From: Nymphaea colorata
Lineage: Eukaryota; Streptophyta; Magnoliopsida; Nymphaeales; Nymphaeaceae
Length of the DNA stretch: 60,000 nt
Reading direction: 5' to 3'
Assembly: GCF_008831285.2 (NCBI RefSeq)
Contig: NC_045139.1
Location: 7,474,204 to 7,534,203, forward strand
Below, one piece after another: positions 11,546 to 23,708 of the stretch (position 1 is its first letter; each line of letters starts with the position of its first letter). The notes under the pieces were generated by a model. It did not search any database, was not told the DNA's origin, and saw nothing but the letters and a program-made list of their open reading frames with translations. A program made the translations under genes and the position numbers.

Positions 11546-12824
11546 ATCATAATTGCCTACGCCTATTGTGCTTGGGATTGTGAAGTTGCAAACTGACTCC
11601 ATCTGCCAACTGCATTGAGGTAAGGTCAGTCTAGTCGTCGAGATGGAGGTAGTAGTCAATGCATGTGCTGCCAGCAACTTTGGCAGATGACTCTCCTCAA
11701 CAGAGGTGGAGCCCACAACTGGCAGCAGTTTGATGCACGTGGCCACCAAATCACAGTAGGTGGACATCGTTGGCTTTCTTCTAGCCAAGAAACCGGAGCC
11801 TGTTCACAGAGCTTGTGGGGCGCAATGACTGACCCCATTGCATTTGGCGGCAACAAGTGGGGCGGTTAACATGACGAGATTGATGAGGCACTTCAAGCCA
11901 TAGGGCCAGATACCAATCTTGGCGAGACGATCCTTCATTTGATGGCCAAGAGCGGTCAAGCGGAAGCATTTATTTGTATTTTCCTAGTGTATGACCTGCG
12001 GAGACTCGGTAAAAAATCAGAGCATGCAGAAGAACAATCTCGCATCACAGTGTAATGAGCAGATCAATTAAGGTAATATCGGTCTCTCTAATGTATACTT
12101 TGATATTTTGGAAATGTTGGAATGGAAATAAGCTTTTGGAAATATGTTTCCACGAAAAATGGATTGCAAAATCTGGTGCCCATATCATTTTTGCTGAACG
12201 TGTGATGGGGTTTCTTATTTTGATTACTTGATAACATGGGACGGGATACATGTGAAATAAGAGGGTATGTTGCATCATTTAAAAGCTGGTTTTGATAACA
12301 TTGCCCCATTATCTCTTTCAATACGCACTTGCACTAATTTTTAAGGTCGTCACAACTGATAAACTTCATACTCTGGGTGTAAACGTTGGGGACAAGCAGG
12401 GAAGATGACTTTGGATATTGCCATTGAAGAACATTGTCATCCTGCATATGATTAAATGGTTGTCTGCCTTCGTGAGGCCCACTGCATCACAGGAGAAGAA
12501 TACAGGTCGTGGAGTAGTCGTCATGAGGCTTTAGATGATCAACTTCATGGGATCCTAAACATGACCGTCATGACTGGAGTCCTCATAGCAACTCTGGTGT
12601 TCTCGACGTTGTTGAACCCACAAGTGGTGTGCACGAAGAAGGTACTCTGGCAGGGAAGGCTCTCCCGAGGACCCACCCTTTCTTTCCAGCCTTCTTGACC
12701 TTTAATGTAGTTGCATTGCTAACATCGCTTGTAGTTGTTTTCATAGGGGTGGTCTTCACCAATGATAGGCTCATCCATCGGTGGGATGTCTTTTAGAACA
12801 CTATTAACTTTGTCTCATCTTAAT
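11546..12824 (+). pseudogene. Ankyrin-PGG pseudogene, copy A2
   Basis: It has the same two-exon layout as A1. Ankyrin text in broken frames spans about 11640-12060, the donor GTAATATCGG lies near 12074, the PGG exon runs from about 12345 to 12775. PGG helices are readable (VLIATLVFSTLLNP). It carries the shared one-base deletion (GACAAGCAGGGAAG near 12390) and further frame breaks. One of the more decayed type A copies. Confidence 0.75.
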
Positions 12825-13040
12825 TAGACCTGAGCATCGGGCCAACCCAGCCTGGCCCAGCCTGATAAGAGTTTAGTTTGAGCTGACCCGATGTCCGAAA
12901 CCCGAGCCCAGGCTCGGTCTCGAAGCATGAAACCGGAGCCTGGGCCTGGCCCGACTGGCCCCATTATAATAAAAAATATTTTTTCAATATAAAATATATT
13001 TTTTAATATAAAATAATTTTTTTAATATGAAATTTTTAAA
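12825..13040. repeat. hAT-like MITE remnant after copy A2
   Basis: It begins TAGACCTGAGCATCGGGCC after ATCTTAAT, at the same gene position as at 1603 and 16568. The right terminal repeat is lost. Confidence 0.6.
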
Positions 13041-13856
13041 TTTTTATATATGTGCTGTAATAACCCAAGTATCATATTGAAGATCTTGATAAATCTTCAA
13101 GGGTTTATCAAGGGGGTGGTTTGTTGTCCTGGTTTTCAGTTGTTTTTGGATTAGAATCAAAATTGCTACGAGGTAGGTTAGGATCTGCCAGGTTAGGGGC
13201 CCAAGGCAAGAGCGGATTGGGTCGTAACATAGGCAAAATTTTTTTTTTTTAAATTTACATGTAGTGGGTTGTGCATGTAGTTGGTTGCCATTCGTGGAAA
13301 ATTTGGGCTACCATATAAGCAAATGCTTAACTAAGCCAATCTTAAGTGTGTTAACTTGTTTTAGGGACGTCATAGCTGTCCACACATGTTTTGCATATAT
13401 ATTGGCACTGGCTCGTGTAAGACTGTGAAGTTGCCAACCGACTCCTTCAACTACTAACAGCATTGACATAAGGTCTGTCAATTCATGTGCTGGTCAGGAG
13501 GAATTTATTTATATTTTCTTGGTGTATGACCTGCGGAGACTTCATAAAAAATCGAATCATGCAGGAAGAACCGCATCACACTGTAACAAGCAGATCAATT
13601 AAGGTAACATCGGTCTCTCTAATGTATACTTTGACATCCCACCAATGGTTGTTTGCCTTCGTGACGCCCACTGCAGGCCGTGAAGTGGTCGTCATAAGGC
13701 TTTAGACGAGCAGCTTCATGAGGTCCTAGAAAAGCATAGCAACTCTGGCATTTTTCACCTCACTGGTAATTGTTTTCATACTGTCCAAGACATGCTCATC
13801 TATCGCTGGGATGTCTTCAGAACACTGCTAACTTTGTCCACTACATGCATCCTAAT
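13041..13856 (+). pseudogene. Ankyrin-PGG pseudogene, type B, copy B2
   Basis: The 5' flank and the joined TGTGCTGGTCAGGAGGAATTTATTTATATT show the type B loss of the ankyrin block. The intron and most of the PGG exon are also deleted: AATGTATACTTTGACATCCC jumps into GTTGTTTGCCTTCGTGACGCC. A short remnant of the final helices and GGGATGTCTTCAGAACACTG remains. This is the most reduced copy that still has both ends. Confidence 0.65.
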
Positions 13857-13892
13857 TAGACTTGGGCATCGGGCCAGGCCGGCTTGATAATA
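13857..13892. repeat. hAT-like MITE stub after copy B2
   Basis: TAGACTTGGGCATCGGGCCA and a few more bases remain before the junction with the AT-rich repeat R2. Confidence 0.5.
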
Positions 13893-14630
13893 TTGCATAT
13901 AATTGATGCCTTAACTATAATAGTTTGTTTTTTTGTACAAAAATGTTTAATTAAATACACTATTAATTTTTATTAATTAGTTTTATATGATATAGTTTTA
14001 AATACTTTAAGTTAAATGGTGTACATGGTAATTATATGCTACTTTATAAAAGCTATTATCTCTTAAACAGATTATACATTCATATATAATTTATATTCTA
14101 TTTATTGTCATAACTTTAAGTTAGTGTTTTTGCCTAGACTTTTTGCCCAACCATTCACTTTTTGCAACTTCGATGTTGGCACCAATTCAAACTTTCAGGT
14201 TCGGATTCAGATATCAACTCAAGATTCAGATATACTTGTTAAGACGGTGAAGTATCCGACCGCATAATTGTTTAAAACCGAATTTGTATTTGATCAGATG
14301 TATCCGAATCCAATCCGATTTTCTTATTTGGATGTTAAATTTATTACCATATCCGATCTTTTAAAGACAATTCGGACGGATATCTGATCTGTTGACAACA
14401 CTAGTCGGAACATTTTAAAAGTTTAGTATCATATACAAATCGAAAGTGCTAATAGATAGGTTAGGATATGCCAGACTAGGGGCCCAAGTTTAAAAGTGAG
14501 TCGGGTCGAAACATAAGCAAAATAATTTTTTTTTAAAATTTACATGTATATATATATTTTTGAAACCTTGATAGGGTTCATGGCTCTTCTTAGTCCTCTA
14601 ACTCCGTCCCCATGGTTGACTGTTCTTCAC
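13893..14630. repeat. AT-rich repeat R, copy R2 (3' part only)
   Basis: It joins the family at the TTGATGCCTTAACTATAATAG landmark (10245 in R1) and runs to the GAGGGTTCATGGCTCTTC end. The first kilobase of the repeat is missing. Confidence 0.7.
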
Positions 14631-14638
14631 CATAAAAT

Positions 14639-14835
14639 TATGGGTGGGCATCTGGTCCAGGCCGGTGAGCCTGGCCCGATAGCCCGGGTTCGTCTCGGCC
14701 CGCCCATTTAAAATTAAAAAATAATTTTTAATTATAAGATAATTTTTTAAATATAAAACATATTTATATAAACAAAAAAATTTAAAAAAATATTTTTTAA
14801 ATTGCCCGGCCTATCGGGCCCGACGCCGAGGCCTA
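14639..14835. mobile_element. hAT-like MITE with 8-bp target duplication
   Basis: It starts TATGGGTGGGCATCTGG and ends GACGCCGAGGCCTA. Flanks are CATAAAAT (14631-14638) and CATCAAAT (14836-14843). The paralogous site at 31208-31215 reads CATCAAAT once with nothing inserted, so the insertion and its target duplication are directly visible. Confidence 0.8.
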
Positions 14836-14843
14836 CATCAAAT

Positions 14844-14977
14844 GCAAGATAGTCTCACCTATATCTGTTAGTGGGCTGCGCATGTAATCGCTTGCCATTC
14901 ATGGCAAATTTCAATTACCATATAAGCAAATGCTTAACTAAGGCAAACTTAAGCATGTTAACTTGCTTCAAAACATT
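14844..14977 (+). other. 5' flank of ankyrin copy A3
   Basis: GCAAGATAGTCTCACCTATA, GTTAGTGGGCTGCGCATGTA and GCATGTTAACTTGCTTC match the flank before the other gene copies. Confidence 0.5.
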
Positions 14978-15356
14978 TGGAGGTGGGCATTGGAAAGGGT
15001 ACCCAAGAGGTACCCGGTATCCTACCTAAGCAGGCCTAAGACCCAAAAAACCGGTCTGAGACAAAAAAACTAACGAGAATCAGCCTGATAATGTATCGGG
15101 CTGGCCGGAGTTGACCCGACAAGTACTCCGTTCAGCCTGATAAATTTTAAATATTAATTTTAATTAATAACATATATGTTATTATTAAAAAATATATTAT
15201 AATAAAAAACTATTTTATATAAAAAATATTTTTTTACTCTAACTGAGCTAAGCCAGCCCGAATTTGAGCCCAAGCCCAGGTTTTGGACATCAGACCTGAC
15301 CAAACCCGGCTATTATTGAGCTGGGAAAGGTCAAACTGACTAGATGCTCAGGCCTA
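14978..15356. repeat. hAT-like MITE upstream of ankyrin copy A3
   Basis: It starts TGGAGGTGGGCATTGG and ends GATGCTCAGGCCTA, collinear with 11167-11545. Confidence 0.7.
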
Positions 15357-16567
15357 ACCATAACTGCCTATGCCTGTTGTACTTAGGATTGTGAAAACTG
15401 CAAACCGACTCCATCTGCCAAGTGCATTGAGGTAAGGTCAGTCCAGTCGTCGAGATGGAGGTAGCAGTTTGATGCACGTGGCCACCAAATCACAGCAGTT
15501 GGACATCATTGGCTTTCTTCTAGCCAAGAAACCGGAGCATGTTCACAGAGCTTGTGGGGTGCAACGACTGACCCCATTGCATTTGGCAGCAACAAGTGGC
15601 ATGGTTAACATGATAAGATTGATCGGGCACCTAAAGCCATGGGGCAAGATACCAATCTGGGCGAGACGATCCTTCATTTGACCGCCAAGAGCGGTCAAGC
15701 AGAAGCATTTATTTGTATTTTCCAGGTGTATAACCTACGAAGACTTGGTAAAAAATCGGTTCATGCAGGAAGAACACTCTTGCATCACAGTGTAATGAGC
15801 AGATCAATTAAGGTAATATCGGTCTCTCTAATATATACTTTGATATTTTGGAAATGTTGGAATGGAAATAAGCTTTTGGAAATATGTTTCCAGGAAAAAT
15901 GGATTGCGAAATCTAGTGGCCATTTCATTTTTGCTAAACGTGTGATGGGGTTTCTTATTTCGATTACTTGATAACATGGGATGGGAAACATGTGAAATAA
16001 GACGATATGCTGCATCATTTAAAAGGTGATTTTGATAACATTGCCCCATTATCTCTTTCAATACACACTTGCACTAATTTCTAAGGTTGTCACAACTGAT
16101 AAACTTCATACTCTGGGTGTAAAGATTCGGGACAAGCGGGGAAGACGGCTTTGGATATCACCATTGAAGAACAATGTCATCCTGCATCTGATTAAAGGGT
16201 TGTCTGCCTTCGTGAGGCCCACTGCATCACAGGACCAAGAGTACAGGTCGTGGAGTAGTCGTCATGAGGCTTCAGACGGGCAACTTCATGAGGTCCTAAA
16301 CACGACCGTCGTGACTGTAGTCCTCATAGCAACTCTGGCGTTCTCGATGTTGTTGAACCCATCAGGTGGTGTGCACGAAGATGGTACTCTGGCAGGGAAG
16401 GCTCTCCTGAGGACCAACCCTTTTTTTTCAGCCTTCTTGACCTTTAACGTAGTTGCATTGCTCACCTCGCTTGTAATTGTTTTCATACAGGGTGGTTTTC
16501 ACCAACGACAGACTCATCCATCGGTGGGATGTCTTTTACAATACTATTAACTTCGTCCCATCTTAAT
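15357..16567 (+). pseudogene. Ankyrin-PGG pseudogene, copy A3 (best-preserved 3' exon)
   Basis: Ankyrin repeats are readable from 15469: MHVATKSQQLDIIGFLLAK, then RLTPLHLAATSGMVNMIRLI, then GETILHLTAKSGQAEAF in a neighbouring frame after a frameshift near 15640. The donor lies after SRSIK near 15813. The second exon (about 16086-16490) holds the PGG helices VVLIATLAFSMLLNP and a helix at FLTFNVVALLTSLVIVFI. It carries the shared one-base deletion in the GKTALDIA ankyrin segment. The codons upstream of ankyrin repeat one are lost here: GGTAGCAGTTTGATGCACG fuses two parts that are about 80 bp apart in A1, A2 and A5. Confidence 0.8.
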
Positions 16568-16750
16568 TGGACCTGAGCATTGGGCCTACCTAGCCTGGCC
16601 CAACCCGATAGGAGTCGAGTTTGAGCTGACCCGATGTTCGAAACCCGAGCCCAGGCTCGGGCTCGAAGCATGAAACCCGAGCCCGGGCCTGGCTCCATTA
16701 TAATAATTTTTTTTAAATATAAAATATTTTTTTAAATATAAATTTTTAAA
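16568..16750. repeat. hAT-like MITE remnant after copy A3
   Basis: TGGACCTGAGCATTGGGCC follows ATCTTAAT. The right end is missing. Confidence 0.55.
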
Positions 16751-17104
16751 ATTTTAATATATGTGCTGCAATAACTCAATTATCATATTGAAGATGTTGA
16801 GAAATCTTCAAGGGTTTATAAAGGGGTGGTTTGTTGTCGTGGCTTTTATTTCTTTTTGGGTTAGAATAAACATTGCTACGAGATAGGTTGGGATTTGCCA
16901 GATTAGGGGCCCATGGCAAGAGTGGGTTGGGTCATAGCATAGGCAAAACAATTTTTTTTTTAAAATTTACATGTAATGGTAATGACAATAGTTGTTAGAA
17001 GATAGGTAGTGGGCTGTGCATGTAGTTGGACGCCGTTCACTGAAAATTTGGGTTATCATATAAGCAAATGCCTAACTAAGGCAATCTTAAGCGTGTTAAC
17101 TTGC
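16751..17104 (+). pseudogene. 5' stub of a further type B ankyrin-PGG copy (B3)
   Basis: It matches the flank of B1 (1786-2175): AATAACTC, GGGCCCATGGCAAGAGTGGG, GTAGTGGGCTGTGCATGTAG, GCGTGTTAACTTGCTTT. It is cut by repeat R3 at 17104. Confidence 0.55.
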
Positions 17105-18866
17105 TTTATTTATTACCTAATCTTGATGTAGTTGGTTAAGAAGTTTTAACTATTAGCTTATCATTTTCTTTAATAAATTCTTCATGCCCATAATTTGTCA
17201 TATTTCATTTCTTTGTCTTAAATAATTTAAGGGTGTGTTGTATTATTTTCGCGTACATTCGTTGACCAATTTTTTTTTTAAATACTTATAAAAACCAATT
17301 AGTTTATCAACTAAATAAAATTTTTATAAGGTTGCATGTTTGAGGAAATGATATGTTTGAGTAGTTACACAAATAGTTTTTTCAATAAACAAGTTTATCA
17401 TTTGGTTTTCATACTTTTTCATAAGTTTTTTGTATGGTTTATACATTTTTTCCACAAATTATTCATATGACTTTAATATTATTTTTATATCAACTATACA
17501 TATTGAACATTGATTTGTCTATTTTTAAATAATAACATATTTTGATAGAATAAACTATTATTTCATAATGATCACTTGTTGAGAATTATTAAATCAAGTG
17601 ACCCATATTATATTTCATTTAAGAAAGACATTATTCAATTTTTTTTTCTAATTTCATTGAGTTAATTAAAAGAGTTTTACTTTACATCCGTAAAAAAAGT
17701 GTTTAATGATGTCAAATCTTCATTCGTTCTATATCCTCACTAACTCTATTAGTTAATCCTCATAGCTATATTGCAATAGGTGTTTTTTTTATATAACTTT
17801 GTATCTTTTAATCAAATCATATAATTTATTAAATCAAAAAATTTGTCGTTTTCCTACTAGTTAAAGATTTTTTTTTTACAATTTGTGAATTATCTGTTAT
17901 ATATCAAATACATAAGAATTTTGGACATATTATATGATTATACAAAATAATTTACTTGATTGATTAAATAAATAGTTGATAATTCGATACATAATTTTTT
18001 TTTTATGAGTTCAATAGTATTTTTTTCATATTGAATATATTTATTTGTGATTAATTTTTATATTTTTAAAAATGCACATTTTGTTGAAATTTCTTGATTG
18101 AAGTTTTTTTATTATTTTTAATTACCTAAATACATTATTTAAGATATCGGGTGTAGTTGATGCCTTAACTATAATAGTTTGTTTTTTTTCACAAAAACGT
18201 TTAATTAAATACAATATTAATTATTAATTAATTAGTTTTATATGATATAGTTTTAAATACTTTAAGTTAAATGGCGTACATGGTAATTATATGCTACTTT
18301 ATAAAGCTATTAGCTTTTAATCAGATTATACCTTGATATGCAATTTATATTCTCTTTATGCCATAACTTTAAGTTAGTGTTTTTACCTAAACTTTTTGCC
18401 CAACTAGCTCCAATTCAAACTTTCAAGTTCGGATTCAGATATCAACTCAAGATTCAGATATACTTGTTAAAATGGTGAAGTATCCGATCGCATAATTGTT
18501 TAAAACCGAATTCGTATATGGTCGGATGTTATTTGTTAAATCTGAATCCGATCCGATTTTCTTATTTGGATGTTAAATTGCTTACCATATCCAATCTTCT
18601 AAAGACAATTCAGACGGTTTTCCGATCTGTTGACAACACTAAATGGAACACTTCAAAAGTTTAGTATTATATAGAATTGAAAGTGCTGACAGATAGGTTA
18701 GGATATGCCAGACTAGGGGCCTAAGCTTAAGAGTGAGTCGGGCCGAAACATGAGCAAAATAATTTTTTTTAAAATTTACATGTAAATTTTTTTTTTTGAA
18801 ACCTTGAGAGGGTTCATGGCCCTTCTTAGTCCTTTAACTCCGTCTCCATGGTTGACTGTTCTTCAC
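17105..18866. repeat. AT-rich repeat R, copy R3
   Basis: Full-length member, collinear with R1 and R4 from TTATTACCTAATCTTGATGT to GGGTTCATGGCCCTTCTTAG. Non-coding. Confidence 0.75.
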
Positions 18867-18874
18867 CATCAAAT

Positions 18875-19137
18875 TATGGGTGGCCATCGGTTGGGCCGGA
18901 GGGCCTCGCCCAATAGCCCGGGTCTCAGCCCGGGTCTGGGCCGGCCCATTTAAAATTAAAAAATATTTTTTAATTATAACATAATTTTTTAAATATAAAA
19001 TATATTTAATAATAATAAATATATATTATTAAAACAAAAAAATAAAAAAATTATTTTTCAAATCTAAACGGGTCGGGCCGGGCTGACCTAGGCCGCCGTA
19101 TTGGGCCCGACGCCCAGGCCTACATAAACCAGGCCTA
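18875..19137. mobile_element. hAT-like MITE at the same site as 14639-14835
   Basis: Left flank CATCAAAT (18867-18874), right flank CATAAAAT (19138-19145). It starts TATGGGTGGCCATCGG and ends CGCCCAGGCCTA followed by a 15-bp duplicated tail (CATAAACCAGGCCTA). The empty paralogous site is 31208-31215. Confidence 0.75.
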
Positions 19138-19145
19138 CATAAAAT

Positions 19146-19279
19146 GCAAGATAGTCTCACCTACATCTGTTAGTGGGCTGCACATGTAATCGCTTGCCGT
19201 TCGTGGCAAATTTCGATTACCATATAAGCAAATGCCTAACTAAGGCAAACTTAAGCATGTTAACTTGCTTTAGGACATC
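19146..19279 (+). other. 5' flank of a truncated ankyrin copy (A4)
   Basis: It matches 14844-14977. The gene body that should follow is absent; only the upstream MITE remains. Confidence 0.5.
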
Positions 19280-19498
19280 TGGAGGTGGGCATTGGAATGG
19301 GTACTCAACAGGTACCTGGTATCTGACCTAATCAGGCCTAAGCCCCAAAAAACCGGCCTGAGACCAAAGAAACTAACGCGAATCGGCCTGCTAATGTATT
19401 GGGCTGGCCGGAGTTGGCCCGACAAGTACTCGGTTCAGCCTGATAGATTTTAAATATTATTTTTAATTAATAATATATATTTTCTTATTAAAATATAG
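19280..19498. repeat. Left half of the ankyrin-upstream hAT-like MITE, cut by copia-1
   Basis: It starts TGGAGGTGGGCATTGG and is collinear with 11167-11545 up to TATTAAAATATAGAT. It then switches to copia-1 integrase sequence. Confidence 0.65.
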
Positions 19499-20655
19499 AT
19501 TAAAACACTATTTTGATGGTTCAAGTGGTTGTTCACCTTCCTCATTAACTTGTGATGGTTCTTCTAAACTTTGATTGATCTTGTCATTACTCCACTCTAG
19601 CTGAATTGGATTGCTTGTCTTTTCAATGTCTTTATCACAATCTTGAATTTTCTTTAACAATGAAGCTTCGTTAAAGACTACGTTTTTGCTGATCTCCACT
19701 TTCTGTGTGTCAGGGTTCCATACTTTATATCCTTTCACGTCTGCTTTGTATCTAAGAAAGATACATTTCTTTGATTTAGCATTAAGTTTGTTTCTTTCTC
19801 CTTCCTGCAATAATACATAAATAGGACAACCAAAAATATGTATGTCAGAGTAATCAACTGACTTACCATACCATACTTCTTCTGGCACTTTTAGATTTAA
19901 TGTTGTAGAAGGAGATCTATTTACTAAAAAGCATGTTGTATTAATAGCTTCTGCCCAAAATTGTTTTGGTAAACCTGCAAACAACCTCATGCAATGAGCC
20001 ATCTCAATCAAAGTTCTGTTCATTTTCTCTGCCATGCCATTCTGCTGTGGTGTACCTGAAATAGTGAAATGTCGAGTAATCCCTTCAGCTTTGCAAAAAA
20101 TTTTTAATTGAGATGACATATACTCACCACTATTGTCACTTCTTAACACCTTTAACTTTTTACCTATTTGATTTTCTACTCTCGTTTTTCATTTTTAAAT
20201 GTCTCAAATACTTCAGATTTATACTTGAGAAAATATGCCCAAACTTTTTGAGAGTAGCCATCAATGAACATAACAAAAAATTTAGCTCCACATTTAGATG
20301 TAGCTGGTGCAGGCCCCCATACATCTGAATGGATATATTCAAGAATGTCTTTACTCCTTTTTGTAGAGGTTGAGAATTTAACTCTGCACTGTTTACCAAA
20401 AACACAACATTCACAGAATTCAAGTTTACATGATTTGATGCCCTTGAGAAGCTTTCTATTATGCAACTCTTGAATCCTTCTTTCACTCATGTGGCCTAAT
20501 CTAGAGTGCCATAAATATGCAGTATCATCATCAGAAGGAGATGAAAAAGATGAGATGACAACTGTCCTTGTTATAGTTTCTCCAATCAACCTGTATAGTG
20601 ATCCAACTTTCTTTCCTTTCAAGACAACTAAAGCTCCTCACTTCACTTTCAATAT
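19499..20655 (-). pseudogene. Copia-1 integrase fragment, copy b
   Basis: Ty1/copia integrase read on the minus strand. The GAG-pre-integrase zinc-binding part has HSRLGHMSERRIQELH and CECCVFGKQ. The catalytic core shows the first Asp in HSDVWGPAP, the second in LRSDNSGEY and the Glu in NGMAEKMNRT, so the D,D,E set is visible. The C-terminal region runs to EGEQPLEPSK near 19508. The frame breaks near 20165. Reverse transcriptase and RNase H, which follow integrase in Ty1/copia, are absent because the element ends at the MITE junction near 19499. Confidence 0.85.
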
Positions 20656-21112
20656 GTCATTAGCTTCTTAAATCTGGAACGTGTCTAACTTCTATTAAAG
20701 TTCTAATGACACCATCAAACATTTTTATTTTTATGGTTCCAATTCCAACTGATTTACATTTTGTATTATTTCCCATAAACACTTTTCCAGTATCACATGA
20801 TGTATAAGAATCAAACAATGGCTTATGAGGACACATATGGTATGAACATCCAGAATCTAAAATGCATACATCAGGTTGGATATTATTACTTGAAGAAATG
20901 ACCAGCACATCTCCATAGACGTCTAATACTACACTTGTATCTTCAGCTGCTTTTTTTTTTCTGTTTATATTTTTCCTTAAGCTTTGGACAATCAAATTTT
21001 CAATGACCCTCTTCTTTGCAATACCTGCATCTGTTGTCTCTACCTTTTGACTTGGATCGAGATCTGAATTTCTTGTTGAATTTATGCTTTTGACGACCTC
21101 TCTCGTGACCAT
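20656..21112 (-). pseudogene. Copia-1 nucleocapsid zinc knuckle and protease, copy b
   Basis: An aspartic protease active site CILDSGCSYHMC lies in the open frame 20660-21112 (D-S-G triad present). Upstream in a neighbouring frame is the nucleocapsid knuckle CRYCKEEGH..KFDC (C-X2-C-X4-H-X4-C) with a TGA inside, near 20985-21030. The frameshift between gag and protease and the stop in the knuckle make it non-functional. Confidence 0.8.
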
Positions 21113-21710
21113 GTTCTTTCACCATCACATTTCTCCATGATTTGGCTTATGTCTGGCTTCATTTGAAAGCAAAATAGTTTTGACTTCTTCGAGTTTTAAA
21201 GTGTCTTTTTCATAGAGAATAGTAGTCACAAGATGGTCATACACTTTAGGCATAGATGAAAGAAGAAGAAGGGCTTGGTCTTCTTCATCTACCTTAACAC
21301 CAATACTGCGAAGTTGAGTAATTAACCTATTGAAGACATTCAGATGCTCAAGCAGATTTGTCCCATCAGTCATACGTAAACTATAGAACTGCTTTTTCAA
21401 ATACAACTTATTTGTGAGAGACTTCGACATATACAATTTTTCTAATTTAACCCACAAATCAATCGTAGTATCTATATCTGCAACATTATCGCCTTCAGGT
21501 CTAACTCATCCCAATCATCATCTTTCATCCCTGATTTCTCTTTTCCAAGCAAGACTTTATGCAGGTTATTATGAACCAAAATGGCTTTTACACACTTTTG
21601 CCATAGACCAAAATCAATCTTGCCATCAAACTTTTCCACCTCAAACTTAGTCATTGACATATTTGACGTCACAACCATTAAAAACCAACTACCACAAACA
21701 CAAATATTGT
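21113..21710 (-). pseudogene. Copia-1 gag, copy b
   Basis: UBN2-type capsid region of a plant Ty1/copia element: SMTKFEVEKFDGKIDFGLWQ near the start, and LYLKKQFYSLRMTDGTNLLE with LLSSMPKVYDHLVTTIL further on. It is split into two frames by a break near 21470. Copy a (3758-4290) keeps the same region. Confidence 0.85.
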
Positions 21711-21728
21711 AACCTGGCTCTGATACCT
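21711..21728 (-). other. Primer-binding site of copia-1, copy b
   Basis: On the minus strand it reads AGGTATCAGAGCCAGGTT, one mismatch from the complement of initiator-Met tRNA. It is two bases from the LTR end. Confidence 0.8.
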
Positions 21729-21730
21729 GA

Positions 21731-22398
21731 TGTTGAAAAAGAGAGGACCAGATTGCAAGCAAAATACAGGGTAAGGCGAAAAACAACCACTCTGTAAACA
21801 GATATGTGTATGTGATATCAAGACAGTGAACAAAGAAATAAGCCGGCAGATAGAAAAACAGAGAAATCAGTCACAAAGAAAGCATACTAATTTAGGTGGT
21901 CTGGATAGGCTGTTTGCCTTCCTACATCAACGGGGAGAACTCAGCAGGATTCTCTATTATAGGGAACATCAAGTACAGTGAGATCAAATGAACTGAAACT
22001 AACAAATCCCCTTACAAACAATGCTGTTACGTCGTGACTTTTTGCCCCAAATCTGTCTCTGTCTTCTCTCTTCACAAAGATACTGAAAATCAGCAAAAAT
22101 GATGACTGCCCAAACTTGTTACCAACCTATCGTTCTTCTAAAAAGATGAAGATCACATCTTTTTCTCTCTCAACCATTTGATTGTATGGAGAAAACTGTA
22201 GTAGATGGAGGCTCCATTTTTTCAGCCATGACTTGAGGTCGCTCCACCAAAAACGCAGCCCACAACAAAAAAAAGGCAAAACCAAAAAAAGAAAGGGAAC
22301 CAACTTGAGCCCTTTCATAAAGTAAAAAGAACAGTTTGTATAATGACACAAATGGCCACTGTTTGACTTGTATATGACCAAGTCAAAACAAAACAACA
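21731..22398 (-). repeat. Copia-1 5' LTR, copy b (668 bp)
   Basis: It is bounded by TGTTG and CAACA and collinear with 4314-4972. The two LTRs belong to duplicated 5' ends of one insertion, because the sequence beyond the LTR (22399 and 4973) is also paralogous. Confidence 0.75.
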
Positions 22399-23575
22399 GA
22401 CCTTTATTTGCCTAAAATTTTTAAGTGGGTGTAGGCCCCATGATGCTAATAATTAAAAAACACGATGACTGTTTTGAACTCTTCCAATGGAAGCTTGTTT
22501 TGAACTCTTTTCTTCTAGTTCTCTAAATTATTTGATCAATAAAGGTGGGAAGGCCGACTCCCCGCACCTCGACACCGGAATTCGGAAACAGTCAGATTTG
22601 ATTTGAGTAAAGAGGTTGCAATGCCAGACATACTGGTAAATAGGCCTGGGTTCCGATTCAAATGAATGAATCACGAAGAAATGTTATTACACGCTTTTTC
22701 CTTTTAAAAGTACAAAAAAACCTATAAAAAAAAATTAAATAGGAAAAGATTAAACATATTTTTAAAAATATAAAAACACCCTTTTACCGGTCAATGAGCC
22801 GAACGGATTTAGAATAGGCCAATTTCAACATTGGGTGGTTTCAAATCATATTATATTTTTTTATTTTTTAAACATTGTGCTAATTTTCTAAAGTGACATG
22901 TGCATAAACCGGCCAGCATGACGTAGCTAACAATAATTTTGTAGATGAAATTATATTCATGTCAAATCCTGATTAAAGCGACATACTCAAGCATTTCTTA
23001 GCGGCTAGCTTTACCAATTGGGAACGACAAAAAGCAAAAAGGAAGGCAGGGCGGCCTTTGATTTGAAAACAAATGACGCTAATCAATCCAAGCTTACTTC
23101 CGCCAACAGACTTGTGATACGCCCACCCTCTAATCAGTAATTTCATTTAATTAATATGGCTTCAACACAAGAAAGAATCTTTTGGTCCAATGTTCAAGAA
23201 TTCCAATCAATTAAATACGGGAAGCTGACTAAGAGAAAGGCCAAACAATACTCTTTATGTATATACACACACAGACTGCGATGCAATCTATCAGCGGATG
23301 TGATTACACTATCCAGGAGGATTTTTCCATTTGAACATAAACGGAGAAATCTATAGATCCTCTCATTATATATATATATATATATATAGACACACATAGA
23401 CATACATGTACGCACAAATCCCACAGTTTTTTTTTTTTTAAATTTCGTTCAATCTACACATACACACAGATCCCACAGGTTTTAAAATTTCCTTCAATCT
23501 AGAAATGACTTCCTTGTAGTGACATCAGGTTAACTTCTCAAATTTTGTTGACTTGAAGACCTTCACTTATTGGAG
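22399..23575. repeat. Segmental duplication S, copy 2
   Basis: It is collinear with 4973-5975 and 54494-55866. It includes a TA repeat near 23367 and ends in the CTTCACTTATTGG stretch (23489-23574) that recurs at the end of the identical 1.33-kb segment. No gene is seen. Confidence 0.7.
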
Positions 23576-23708
23576 AATGGCCTCTCTTACACAATAACAA
23601 CAAATATGGCTATTGGCTGGGGCTCTTGCGGTGGCCAATAAATTAGTTTACCGTTGAATATTTGTGGCAACGGCCTGACCCCAGCGGATTGCTAAGGGCC
23701 ACCCTTGC
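23576..23708. other. 133-bp extra sequence left of the identical segment
   Basis: It is present only here; copy 1 jumps from ACACATAC straight to CATAGATC. On the minus strand it extends an open frame with the text FWAQDLWQGWPLAIRWGQ, which I cannot assign. Confidence 0.4.
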
